This document shows positions 27,795 to 35,799 of a stretch of DNA of 64,000 nucleotides, piece after piece. The position numbers and the translations under genes were made by a program. The DNA is taken from assembly GCF_010470665.1 (NCBI RefSeq), contig NZ_VOPZ01000003.1, forward strand, positions 310,001 through 374,000, written 5' to 3'. The DNA is from Desulfovibrio sp. JC022 (GTDB lineage Bacteria; Desulfobacterota; Desulfovibrionia; Desulfovibrionales; Desulfovibrionaceae). How positions within the stretch are numbered: the first letter of the stretch is position 1; each line of letters begins with the position of its first letter. The notes under the pieces were generated by a model. It had not been told where the DNA came from, did not search any database, and was given only the letters and a program-made list of their open reading frames with translations.

Positions 27795-28997
27795 ATGAAT
27801 TCGGCGGATACTTCTTTCATTCTTATTTGTGCGGCTCTGGTCATGTTCATGACGCCGGGGCTGGCTCTTTTTTATGGCGGTATGGTGCGCAGCAAAAATG
27901 TGCTGGCGACAATTATGCAGAGTTTTATCATGCTTGGGCTGGTTTCGATCATCTGGACTGTAGTCGGTTATTCACTTTCTTTTGGTACAGATATTGGCGG
28001 ACTCATCGGCGGTATGGATTTCTTTGCCCTTAACGGCGTGGGTATGGATACAGCCGGGAGTCCTGCCGACAACCTGCCTCATCTTTTATTCATGATATTT
28101 CAGTGCATGTTCGCGGTTATCACTCCCGCGCTGATCACCGGGGCCTTTGCCGAGCGTATGAAGTTCGGGGCTTTGCTTGTCTTTTCATCTTTCTGGGTTG
28201 TTCTTGTTTATGCTCCCATGTGCCACTGGGTCTGGGGCGGCGGCTGGATGGGGGATCACGGTGCCCTTGATTTCGCGGGCGGTGCGGTTGTGCACATGAG
28301 TTCCGCAGCAGCAGCCCTTGCCGGCTGTCTGGTCATGGGCAAACGTAAAGGATACGGACGTGAACCTTTCATCCCCCACAACCTGCCCATGACCCTGCTC
28401 GGTGCCGGGATGCTCTGGTTCGGCTGGTTCGGCTTCAATGCCGGCTCCGCTCTTGCTGCCAACGGTCTGGCTGCCAATGCTTTTGTTACCACTCATCTTG
28501 CTGCGGCTGCCGCGGTTCTCGGTTGGTTGCTGGTTGAAGCCATGCATGGCGGCAAACCTACAACTCTCGGTGCGGCATCAGGTGCTGTTGCCGGGCTGGT
28601 GGCCATTACTCCGGCTGCGGGATTTGTCACTCCCATGGCTTCAATTGTCATTGGTTTTGGCGGTGGTATGGTCTGCTACGGCGGTGTACTCATGAAAACA
28701 AAATTCGGCTATGATGACTCTCTCGATGTTGTTGGTATCCACGGTCTCGGTGGAACTTACGGTGCCATTGCCACCGGGCTTTTTGCCAGCATAGGCGCGG
28801 AAGGTCTGTTCTATGGTAACGCTTCCCAGCTTTGGATTCAGATCGAATCCTGTATCGCCACTTGGGGATACTGCTTTGCGGTCAGCTGGGTTCTGTTTAA
28901 ACTGATCGATAAATTTTACGGCTTGCGCCCTTCCGAGGAAGATGAAGTCTCCGGGCTGGATGTCTCGGAGCACAGCGAAGCCGGATACCAGATTTAG
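27795..28997 (+). CDS. amtB: Ammonium transporter AmtB
   Basis: AmtB conducts ammonia/ammonium across the inner membrane and is blocked by PII. The 400-residue polytopic protein has the GLALFYGGMVRSKNVL, AGGAVVHMSSAAAALAG and GIHGLGGTYGAIATG segments, including the pore histidines in VVHMS and GIHG. Its first membrane segment lacks a clear cleavable signal sequence. It is followed by glnB (PII) after a family B repeat, the classic amtB-glnB linkage, and is preceded by a sigma-54 promoter. Confidence 0.96.
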   Translation: MNSADTSFILICAALVMFMTPGLALFYGGMVRSKNVLATIMQSFIMLGLVSIIWTVVGYSLSFGTDIGGLIGGMDFFALNGVGMDTAGSPADNLPHLLFMIFQCMFAVITPALITGAFAERMKFGALLVFSSFWVVLVYAPMCHWVWGGGWMGDHGALDFAGGAVVHMSSAAAALAGCLVMGKRKGYGREPFIPHNLPMTLLGAGMLWFGWFGFNAGSALAANGLAANAFVTTHLAAAAAVLGWLLVEAMHGGKPTTLGAASGAVAGLVAITPAAGFVTPMASIVIGFGGGMVCYGGVLMKTKFGYDDSLDVVGIHGLGGTYGAIATGLFASIGAEGLFYGNASQLWIQIESCIATWGYCFAVSWVLFKLIDKFYGLRPSEEDEVSGLDVSEHSEAGYQI

Positions 28998-29006
28998 AAT
29001 TAAGAT

Positions 29007-29086
29007 GATGCGCTTCGCGTTTTTTGATTATTTGATTTCGGTTCCGGCGGGCAGAGGGGGTAACCCCCTCTGCACTCCTTAATAGT
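29007..29086 (+). repeat. Dispersed intergenic repeat family B, copy 2
   Basis: Begins GATGCGCTTCGCGTTTTTTG and contains a perfect 10-bp stem with a TAA loop (29051-29060 and 29064-29073, arm GCAGAGGGGG). Block order matches the copy at 15155. It sits between amtB and glnB. Confidence 0.75.
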
Positions 29087-29105
29087 TAAGACAGGATAAA
29101 TTCTT

Positions 29106-29444
29106 ATGAGAAAGATTGAAATAATTGTAAGGCCTTTTAAGGTCGATGATGTGAAGGATGCCATTGCCGCTCTTGGTCTCAAGGGCATGACCGTTACTGA
29201 CGTTAAAGGTTTCGGACGTCAGGGAGGGCACAAGGAAGTCTACCGTGGTGCCGAGTATCAGGTGGATTTCATTGCCAAGACCAAGGTTGAGATTGTGGTT
29301 GATGCTGACCGGGTTCCCGAAGTCATTGACGCGGTCAGTGAAGCAGCCAAAACCGGAAAAGTCGGTGACGGCAAGATATTTGTTATCCCGGTTGAAGAAG
29401 TTGTGCGTATCCGCACCGGTGAGACCGGGCCGGATGCCATTTAA
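29106..29444 (+). CDS. glnB: Nitrogen regulatory protein PII
   Basis: PII integrates 2-oxoglutarate, ATP/ADP and glutamine signals and controls AmtB, glutamine synthetase adenylylation and NtrB. The 112-residue product has the T-loop with the uridylylated Tyr51 (GAEYQVDF) and the conserved C-terminal block TGKVGDGKIFVIPVEEVVRI. It follows amtB and ends one base before the glnD start codon. Whether it is a GlnB or GlnK paralogue is not decidable from sequence alone. Confidence 0.95.
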   Translation: MRKIEIIVRPFKVDDVKDAIAALGLKGMTVTDVKGFGRQGGHKEVYRGAEYQVDFIAKTKVEIVVDADRVPEVIDAVSEAAKTGKVGDGKIFVIPVEEVVRIRTGETGPDAI

Positions 29445-31982
29445 ATGAATGCCGGAAATATCCCTGAATCTTCCATAGACCGCTTGCTGGCGGGACGCGA
29501 AATACTTCTCGCGGCATGCGCTAAAAGCATGCCGCGGGATTTTCCGCAGCAGATGTGCGAGCTGGTGGACGGTTATTTCAGGGCACGTATCAGGGAGGCG
29601 GTTTTCGCAGGAATTCTATCTTCCCATGAAGATCTTTCTATTGTGGCTGTTGGCGGCTACGGACGCGGGCAACTGGCTCCCTTTTCTGATATCGATGTTC
29701 TTATCCTTACTGAACTCTCGGCTCATGACGATCTTGAAGAGCTGGCTTCTTTTCTTTTTCATCCTCTCTGGGACCTGAAGTTTGATGTGGGGCACGGGGT
29801 GCGTTCTGTGGAGCAGAATCTTGAATTGGCAAAGTCCGATTTCAAGGTGCTGGCCTCGCTTCTGGATCTGCGTTTTATTGCCGGGCGCGATGAATCGTTC
29901 AGGCGGCTGGTTAATGAATTCAGGGAAGATGTGCTTCCTGCCGCGGGTGAAGAGTTCTGCCGCATTCTTTGGGAGAACCGATCCCAGACCGGAAAGGGCA
30001 TGGATTCAGTGGTGCTTGAGCCGGATTTGAAAAATGGTTGGGGTACCTTGCGGGATGTCCAGTTTATCCGCTGGTGTGCGGACATCAAGGGGGATTATTT
30101 TCCCCTGAATGAGACCGATCTTGTTGATCTTTGTAAGGACGAAGCCTTGCTCATGCAGGCCCGTAGCGGGGTGCACCTGTTGCGTAAACGTAAGCAGGAC
30201 AAACTTATCCTCGAAATTTTACCGGATGTTGCCTCTCTTTGCGGATTCAAAGGCTATGATCCGGCAAAGCGTGGAAACGAGCTGCTTACGTCCATCCATC
30301 AGGCCATGGTTCGGGTGCGTTCCATGGGTGATGGCCTTTTTCGTGAATCATTTGACGCTGAGTCACGTTTTTTTATTGATCATCGCCCGAGTGTCGGGCT
30401 TGGGACCGGACTTAAATCCGGGCTGGAAGTTTTCGGTATAAAGTCCCGTACCGGGGCGCCCTTGACCCGTGAGTCCCGCCGGGCTGTTTCAGCCATCGGT
30501 TCAGCCGAGGGAATCAGCCTGACCCGTTCCTTGAAGATGCTCATTGATATTCTTAAGGGGGAATTTGGCTGGCTGGCTTCAGTGGAAATGCTCGACAGCG
30601 GGGTTTTCAAATCATTCCTTCCCGAATTTTCACAGGTTGCGGATCTTGTCCCTTATGATGGTTACCACCAGTATCCTCCGGGCAGGCATTCTCTGCTTAC
30701 TGTCCACAAATGCTGCGATATTTTCCGTGATGAATTTTCCGAAGGCGGAAAATGCATTGGCGCATCAGATTTTGATGCATTGATCCTCGGAGCTTTTTTT
30801 CATGACATCGGCAAGGGCAAACGTAATCACAGTGAACGCGGAGCCGTAATTGCGGAAGAAATTCTTTCTCGAACTGATTTTCCCGATCGCTTTAAGGAAG
30901 ATGTTATTTTTCTGGTGCGTGAGCATCTGCTTTTAATTCGCTCATCCCGGGCCATTGACCTCAGTTCTGTTGAGGCGTTGGGCAAGATCGCTGAACGGGT
31001 GGGGTCTCTGCGCAGGTTGCGTATGCTCTTTATTCTTTCTATGGCTGACTCCATGGCAACCGGGCCGCGGGTCTGGAATTCGTGGAGTGAATCTCTGCTG
31101 CGGGAGATCTATGCCGGTCTGGAATTGATTCTTACCGATGATTCCTTTGCTGAAATTGACCCCGGTGTGCAGCTTGGCGATACCCTGCGTGGTCTCCGGG
31201 AGCGGGCCGCAGGTCAGATTGATCCCGGGCTGTTGGAATCCCTGATCGGCTGTATGCCCGAACGTTACCTGTTGGTTGAGGACCCGGATGAAATTGTGCT
31301 GCACATGCTTCAGGTGCTGGAGTTCAACCGGGTTTATGAGCGGGATATGGTCCGCAAACCTGCGGGCAAGGGCGGGCTGGGGCTTAGTCTGGTCCGATCC
31401 TTTGAAACTGAGGACGAAAAGCGTATCAAACTCGTGATTACTGCCAAGGATCAGGATTTCCTTTTCGCAGCTCAGAGCGGGGTGTTGGCTCTGCATTCAG
31501 TAAATATCCTTTCTGCTGAAATTTTTTCATGGTCCGATGGAACCGCAGTGAACGTATTCATTGTGGAAGCTCCTTCAGAAAATTGTCCTGACGATATTTG
31601 GTCCAGAGTGGAGCGGTCCATCATGTACGCGCTGACCGGAAGGCTGGCTCTTGATTACCGTTTGCACAAGAAGCGTAATTCCCTCCTGTCCAAGTCCGCT
31701 GCGGGCAGGGTTCCCACCCGGATCAGTGTTGACAATGAATCAAGCGGGGAATGCACTCTCATTGAGGTTATTACTCAGGATCGTTCCGGGATTCTATATG
31801 ATATGGCTGCATTCTTTTCGCGCATGAATATTGACCTGCGTATGGCCCGTATTTCAACCACTGGAGAATCTGTTTTTGATGTCTTCCATGTGGAAGGGCC
31901 GGATGGCGGCAGGATTGAAGACAAGAGCCATCTGCGGGAGCTGGTCAGTGCTCTTGAATATGCTCTTGTTGTAACTTGCTGA
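29445..31982 (+). CDS. glnD: [Protein-PII] uridylyltransferase / uridylyl-removing enzyme
   Basis: GlnD attaches UMP to PII when glutamine is low and removes it when glutamine is high. The 845-residue product (E. coli 890) has the nucleotidyltransferase motif GGYGRGQLAPFSDIDVLIL (about residue 70), an HD uridylyl-removing domain with FHDIGKGKRNHSERGA (about 450), and two C-terminal ACT domains that sense glutamine (the last one around TLIEVITQDRSGILYDMA). The ATG directly follows the glnB stop codon, so it is translationally coupled to its own substrate. Confidence 0.95.
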   Translation: MNAGNIPESSIDRLLAGREILLAACAKSMPRDFPQQMCELVDGYFRARIREAVFAGILSSHEDLSIVAVGGYGRGQLAPFSDIDVLILTELSAHDDLEELASFLFHPLWDLKFDVGHGVRSVEQNLELAKSDFKVLASLLDLRFIAGRDESFRRLVNEFREDVLPAAGEEFCRILWENRSQTGKGMDSVVLEPDLKNGWGTLRDVQFIRWCADIKGDYFPLNETDLVDLCKDEALLMQARSGVHLLRKRKQDKLILEILPDVASLCGFKGYDPAKRGNELLTSIHQAMVRVRSMGDGLFRESFDAESRFFIDHRPSVGLGTGLKSGLEVFGIKSRTGAPLTRESRRAVSAIGSAEGISLTRSLKMLIDILKGEFGWLASVEMLDSGVFKSFLPEFSQVADLVPYDGYHQYPPGRHSLLTVHKCCDIFRDEFSEGGKCIGASDFDALILGAFFHDIGKGKRNHSERGAVIAEEILSRTDFPDRFKEDVIFLVREHLLLIRSSRAIDLSSVEALGKIAERVGSLRRLRMLFILSMADSMATGPRVWNSWSESLLREIYAGLELILTDDSFAEIDPGVQLGDTLRGLRERAAGQIDPGLLESLIGCMPERYLLVEDPDEIVLHMLQVLEFNRVYERDMVRKPAGKGGLGLSLVRSFETEDEKRIKLVITAKDQDFLFAAQSGVLALHSVNILSAEIFSWSDGTAVNVFIVEAPSENCPDDIWSRVERSIMYALTGRLALDYRLHKKRNSLLSKSAAGRVPTRISVDNESSGECTLIEVITQDRSGILYDMAAFFSRMNIDLRMARISTTGESVFDVFHVEGPDGGRIEDKSHLRELVSALEYALVVTC

Positions 31983-32315
31983 TTTTATATGTTCTGCTGT
32001 TGTTTAAACAAAAGTGATTCAGGGTTCACTTTCGTGGTTTAAGCTTGCAGCATTATGATTGGTGATGTTGCGGCCGTCTTTGGTGGACGCATGGCTGCTC
32101 TTGGTGATACACTTAGCGAGTTTAAACTGGGCAATGCAGTTTGAGCCGGAAGGGCTCTCGGCTTTTGTGAAAAAGGGCAGATAATTATTTCAGACGTACG
32201 CATTTTCTTGCCAAATCTGCAATATTTATCTAAGTGATGCTTGCTGCCAAACTAATAGTTAGGGGCCATTAATACCCACAGGTCACTTCAGCTCAATCCC
32301 AAGAGGAATTATTTC
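31983..32315. other. Intergenic region between glnD and purD
   Basis: The 333 bases contain a weak GAGCC/GGCTC hairpin near 32145-32165 and a TTGCCA -35-like hexamer at 32208 without a good -10. A 29-codon ORF at 32055-32144 lacks a ribosome-binding site. No riboswitch was recognised. Confidence 0.5.
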
Positions 32316-33587
32316 ATGAAAATACTTGTTGTAGGTTCAGGCGGAAGAGAACACGCTCTGGCATGGAAAATCAGCCAGAGTCCCAAGGTTTCTGAAATTT
32401 TTATCGCACCCGGTAACGGTGGAACCCGTCTGCACGGTACCAATGTGCCCATCAAAGACGACGACCTGCCCGGTCTGGTCAAATTTGCCAAAGAAAACAA
32501 GATTGATCTTGTTGTGGCAGGACCGGAACTGCCCCTTGTACTGGGCATTAAGGAAGCCCTTACCAAGGAAGGAATTCCTTGTTTCGGACCCGGCGCATAC
32601 GCAGCCAATCTTGAAGGCAGCAAAGCCTTTTCCAAGATTACCATGCGTGATTCCGGTGTTCCTACCGCTCCTTTTCAGGTTTTCGACGAGTATGAGCAAG
32701 CCAAGAAGTTTGTAGAAGAGCAGGGCGCACCTATCGTGGTTAAGGCGGACGGCCTGGCCGCTGGTAAAGGTGTTGTTGTGGCCGGAACCGTTGAAGAGGC
32801 TCTTGAAGCCCTTGACGACATGATGGTCAAAAGAGTTTTCGGCACTGCCGGTGAGCGTGTTGTTGTGGAAGAAGCCCTCAAGGGTGAAGAAGCTTCCTTT
32901 CTCGCTTTCTGCGCCGGAGAAGATTACGCACTGCTGCCTTCCGCGCAGGATCACAAAGCCGTGGGTGAAGGCGATACCGGTCCCAATACCGGAGGTATGG
33001 GTGCCTACAGCCCGGCCCCTATCCTGCCCCGTGAAAAATATGCCGAAACCGCTGAATTGGTCATCAAGCCCATTCTCAAGCTGCTTGCCGATCGAGGTGA
33101 GCCTTTTACCGGTATTCTTTATGCCGGACTCATGTACACTGAAAACGGTCCTTCCGTTCTTGAATACAATGTTCGTTTCGGCGACCCCGAATGTCAGCCG
33201 CTCCTGATGCGTCTGGATTGTGATCTGGTCGAAATCATGCTGGCCTGTATTGAGAATCGCCTCCCGGAAGTGGAAGTGAAGCTCAAGGATGAAACCACCC
33301 TTTGCGTGGTCATGGCTGCGGGCGGTTATCCTGCTTCTTACGAAAAAGGGGCGGAGATCAGCGGTTTCGAGGAAGCTGAAAAGATTGAAGGCGTCAAGGT
33401 CTTTCAGGCCGGGACAAAGTATGAAGAGGGTAAAACATTAACCAGCGGCGGACGTGTGCTGGGTGTTACCGCTCTGGGGGCGGATCTCGGAGCAGCTCAG
33501 AAAAAGGCTTACGAAGCTGTTGAAAAACTCAGCTTTGACAAAGCTTATTTCCGTCGCGACATAGGTGACAAGGGTCTTAAAAAATGA
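32316..33587 (+). CDS. purD: Phosphoribosylamine-glycine ligase (GAR synthetase)
   Basis: PurD joins phosphoribosylamine and glycine with ATP, the second step of purine synthesis. The 423-residue ATP-grasp enzyme begins MKILVVGSGGREHALAWKI and contains VVKADGLAAGKGVVVA, DHKAVGEGDTGPNTGGMGAY and NVRFGDPECQ, all diagnostic. An AGAGGA ribosome-binding site precedes the ATG. The stop overlaps the purE start (ATGA), coupling the two. Confidence 0.97.
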   Translation: MKILVVGSGGREHALAWKISQSPKVSEIFIAPGNGGTRLHGTNVPIKDDDLPGLVKFAKENKIDLVVAGPELPLVLGIKEALTKEGIPCFGPGAYAANLEGSKAFSKITMRDSGVPTAPFQVFDEYEQAKKFVEEQGAPIVVKADGLAAGKGVVVAGTVEEALEALDDMMVKRVFGTAGERVVVEEALKGEEASFLAFCAGEDYALLPSAQDHKAVGEGDTGPNTGGMGAYSPAPILPREKYAETAELVIKPILKLLADRGEPFTGILYAGLMYTENGPSVLEYNVRFGDPECQPLLMRLDCDLVEIMLACIENRLPEVEVKLKDETTLCVVMAAGGYPASYEKGAEISGFEEAEKIEGVKVFQAGTKYEEGKTLTSGGRVLGVTALGADLGAAQKKAYEAVEKLSFDKAYFRRDIGDKGLKK

Positions 33588-34075
33588 GTGCAAAAGTAGC
33601 TATTTTCATGGGGTCCATTTCGGATAAGGATACAATGCAGCCTTGTTCCGATCTGCTGACCAAACTTGGTATTCCCCACGTTTTCACTGTTTCCTCTGCC
33701 CATCGTACTCCGGAAAGGACTGCGAAACTGGTTAAGGAACTGGAAGATAACGGTTGTGAAATCTTTATCTGCGCCGCTGGTCTTGCCGCGCATCTTGCAG
33801 GAGCCGTTGCTGCAAAAACCATCCGTCCTGTTCTCGGCGTACCCATCTGCGGTTCCGCTCTCGGCGGTATGGATGCTCTGCTGGCAACTGTGCAGATGCC
33901 TCCGGGATTCCCCGTAGGAACTGTAGCTCTTGATAAGGTCGGTGCAAAAAACTCCGCATGGATGGCCGCTCAGATTCTGGCCCTTCATGACGAAGGAATT
34001 GCTGCCCAGATCAGAGAAGCCCGTCAGGGTTTCATTGATTCTGTTGAGAAGGCTGCCGCTGAATTGGAAGCTTAA
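33584..34075 (+). CDS. purE: N5-carboxyaminoimidazole ribonucleotide mutase (PurE)
   Basis: PurE produces CAIR in purine synthesis. The 163-residue product has the class I-like motifs GSISDKDTM, SSAHRTPER and AAGLAAHLAGAVAAKT, with the catalytic His in SAHR. No purK is adjacent, so either purK is elsewhere or the enzyme takes CO2 directly; the sequence motifs favour class I. It starts within the purD stop codon and is followed by a strong terminator. Confidence 0.95.
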   Translation: MSAKVAIFMGSISDKDTMQPCSDLLTKLGIPHVFTVSSAHRTPERTAKLVKELEDNGCEIFICAAGLAAHLAGAVAAKTIRPVLGVPICGSALGGMDALLATVQMPPGFPVGTVALDKVGAKNSAWMAAQILALHDEGIAAQIREARQGFIDSVEKAAAELEA

Positions 34076-34096
34076 GTCTCAATGTAGATTGATATC

Positions 34097-34142
34097 AAAG
34101 GCCGTGTTCGATGTTTGTCGGGCACGGCCTTTTTGTTTTTTT
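34097..34142 (+). terminator. Intrinsic terminator of purD-purE
   Basis: AAAGGCCGTG pairs with CACGGCCTTT around a 16-base loop, followed by TTTTTGTTTTTTT. Confidence 0.9.
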
Positions 34143-34156
34143 GAGAGGTATAATCC

Positions 34157-34783
34157 ATGTCTATTGAATTTTGGTCCGTGTATGTAATGACGGTTTTTCT
34201 GGCTTCCATCATTCCGGGACCGAGCATGATTCTGGCTTTGACTCACGGGATTAAATATGGAGCCAGACGGGCAATTGCCACTGCTTTAGGAAATTCCGTT
34301 GCTTCGTTTTTACAGGCTGTCGTGTCTATTGCCGGGCTGGGAGCCTTGCTGGCTGCATCAGAAACAGCTTTTATGCTGGTCAAGTATGCCGGGGCGGCTT
34401 ATCTGGTCTGGCTGGGGATTGGGGTTCTCTTGTCCGGTGATTTTAATTTCGAGGATTCCGGTCACGGAGAAAAGGAAACAATTTCAACCCGAAAGTTGTT
34501 TTTGCAGGGTTTCTGGGTCGCAGCCGGGAATCCAAAGGCGATTGTGTTTTTCAGTGCTTTGTTTCCCCAGTTTATCAGTAGCGGGCAGGCATCCATACAG
34601 CACTTTGCCATGCTGCTGACTCTGCTTACAGTCATCGCATTCGGGTGTATGATGATTTACGCTTGTGGCGGCGAAAAGATTAAGGGAATTTTAAAGGGAA
34701 CGGCAATTTGCCGATATATTAATAAAGCCTTGGGAACTGCTTTTGTCGGGCTGGGGATAAGTCTGGCCTGTTCGAAAAGATAG
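34157..34783 (+). CDS. LysE/RhtB-family amino-acid exporter
   Basis: LysE-superfamily proteins export amino acids such as homoserine, threonine, leucine or lysine. The 208-residue product has about six membrane segments, the N-terminal IIPGPSMILALTHGIKYG motif and AAYLVWLGIGVL, FLQGFWVAAGNPKAIVFFSA, which are typical of RhtB-type members. Length is typical. The GAGAGG ribosome-binding site lies just after the purE terminator. The substrate cannot be told from sequence. Confidence 0.9.
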   Translation: MSIEFWSVYVMTVFLASIIPGPSMILALTHGIKYGARRAIATALGNSVASFLQAVVSIAGLGALLAASETAFMLVKYAGAAYLVWLGIGVLLSGDFNFEDSGHGEKETISTRKLFLQGFWVAAGNPKAIVFFSALFPQFISSGQASIQHFAMLLTLLTVIAFGCMMIYACGGEKIKGILKGTAICRYINKALGTAFVGLGISLACSKR

Positions 34784-34803
34784 GCTTTTGCGGCAGGCTG
34801 AAG

Positions 34804-35169
34804 TTAGTTCAGCATGGACCGCACTGTACTCAGGAAATCGTTCTGGGTGAACGGTTTAACCAGTGCTTCTCTCGCACCGAGGGCTTTGGCTTGTTTAAGG
34901 TATTCAAGACCGGTAAACTCCCCGCCTCCTGAAATAACCAGAATGCTGCATTCCGGCTTCTTCTGTTTCAGTTCCATTATGGTCTGGATGCCGTCCATAT
35001 TGGGCATGAAAATATCAATGATGACCAGATCCACAGGACTGGATTCAAATAAAGATAAACCTTGCTCTCCATCCAGTGCGGCAAGTGTAGTGACCTCTTC
35101 ACTTTTGAGGTAATGCTTGAGCAATTCAAGCATCTTAGGGTCGTCATCGACAATCAGGATTGTTTTCAT
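34804..35169 (-). CDS. Single-domain response regulator (CheY-like)
   Basis: The 121-residue product is a lone receiver domain with Asp8-Asp10 acidic pocket, phosphoacceptor Asp52 (VIIDIFMP) and Lys105 (VKPF). No output domain is present. It lies 97 bases downstream of a gene for an Hpt phosphotransfer protein on the same strand, so the two may form the receiving end of a phosphorelay. No sensor kinase is adjacent. Confidence 0.93.
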   Translation of the reverse strand: MKTILIVDDDPKMLELLKHYLKSEEVTTLAALDGEQGLSLFESSPVDLVIIDIFMPNMDGIQTIMELKQKKPECSILVISGGGEFTGLEYLKQAKALGAREALVKPFTQNDFLSTVRSMLN

Positions 35170-35266
35170 ATTACTTAAGTGCTTAAGAGTGTTTTATTAT
35201 GCCTATCCTAAGCGGAATTAAAAAGGAAGTGGTGTATGTGTTAAGTGTTCAATAAGTGGTTTTGCG

Positions 35267-35632
35267 TTATAAGTTCAGCTGCTTACTCTCTTTTGGAAGT
35301 AATTCTAAAGCCAGTGAGATTTCCTTTTCCAATTGAGGAAGAAGCTTTAGGGTTTCATTGGTATTTTCTTCTGCCGCGACTTTTTCCATGGACCTGCTCA
35401 GCGAATAGGCCTGCACTGCCCCAACTGCGCCGCATTCTCCTTTTAAAGTATGGGAGATTGCAGAGGCTTCTTTCAATTTTCCCTGCTCAAGGTGTATCTT
35501 GATTTCATCAAGATGTTTTACCGCTTCTTCCGCGAAGATGGCGATTGCTTCTTCCAGCAATTCCAAGTCTCCTGAGAACCTTTTTAGCGCACTTGTCAGG
35601 TCAAAGCGTTTAGAATTATCATTTAAGTTCAT
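35267..35632 (-). CDS. Histidine phosphotransfer (Hpt) domain protein
   Basis: Hpt proteins shuttle phosphoryl groups between receiver domains. The 121-residue helical product has the Hpt motif SHTLKGECGAVGA with phosphoacceptor His61. It precedes a CheY-like gene on the same strand. A second, unrelated stand-alone Hpt gene is at 46.7 kb. Confidence 0.9.
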   Translation of the reverse strand: MNLNDNSKRFDLTSALKRFSGDLELLEEAIAIFAEEAVKHLDEIKIHLEQGKLKEASAISHTLKGECGAVGAVQAYSLSRSMEKVAAEENTNETLKLLPQLEKEISLALELLPKESKQLNL

Positions 35633-35748
35633 ATATATCTCCAGATTATAGAGCTGGGTTAAATGCCGGACGGTTCTTTTTCTCTGTCGGCTTTTTCTAT
35701 TTTATCCTATGCGAGGAAAGGGTTCAATACGTTTTGCAAAAAGTAAGA

Positions 35749-35783
35749 AAGCCCCGGAAACATATGCTCCCGGGGCTTCTTTG
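35749..35783 (-). terminator. Intrinsic terminator of htpG
   Basis: On the minus strand AAGCCCCGGG pairs with CCGGGGCTT and is followed by TCTTACTTTTT. Confidence 0.8.
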
Positions 35784-35799
35784 GTTGTATGTGCAGCAA

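Noticed and set aside
32055-32144. 29-codon ORF between glnD and purD
   Set aside because: No ribosome-binding site and no recognisable family. Likely chance or a remnant.
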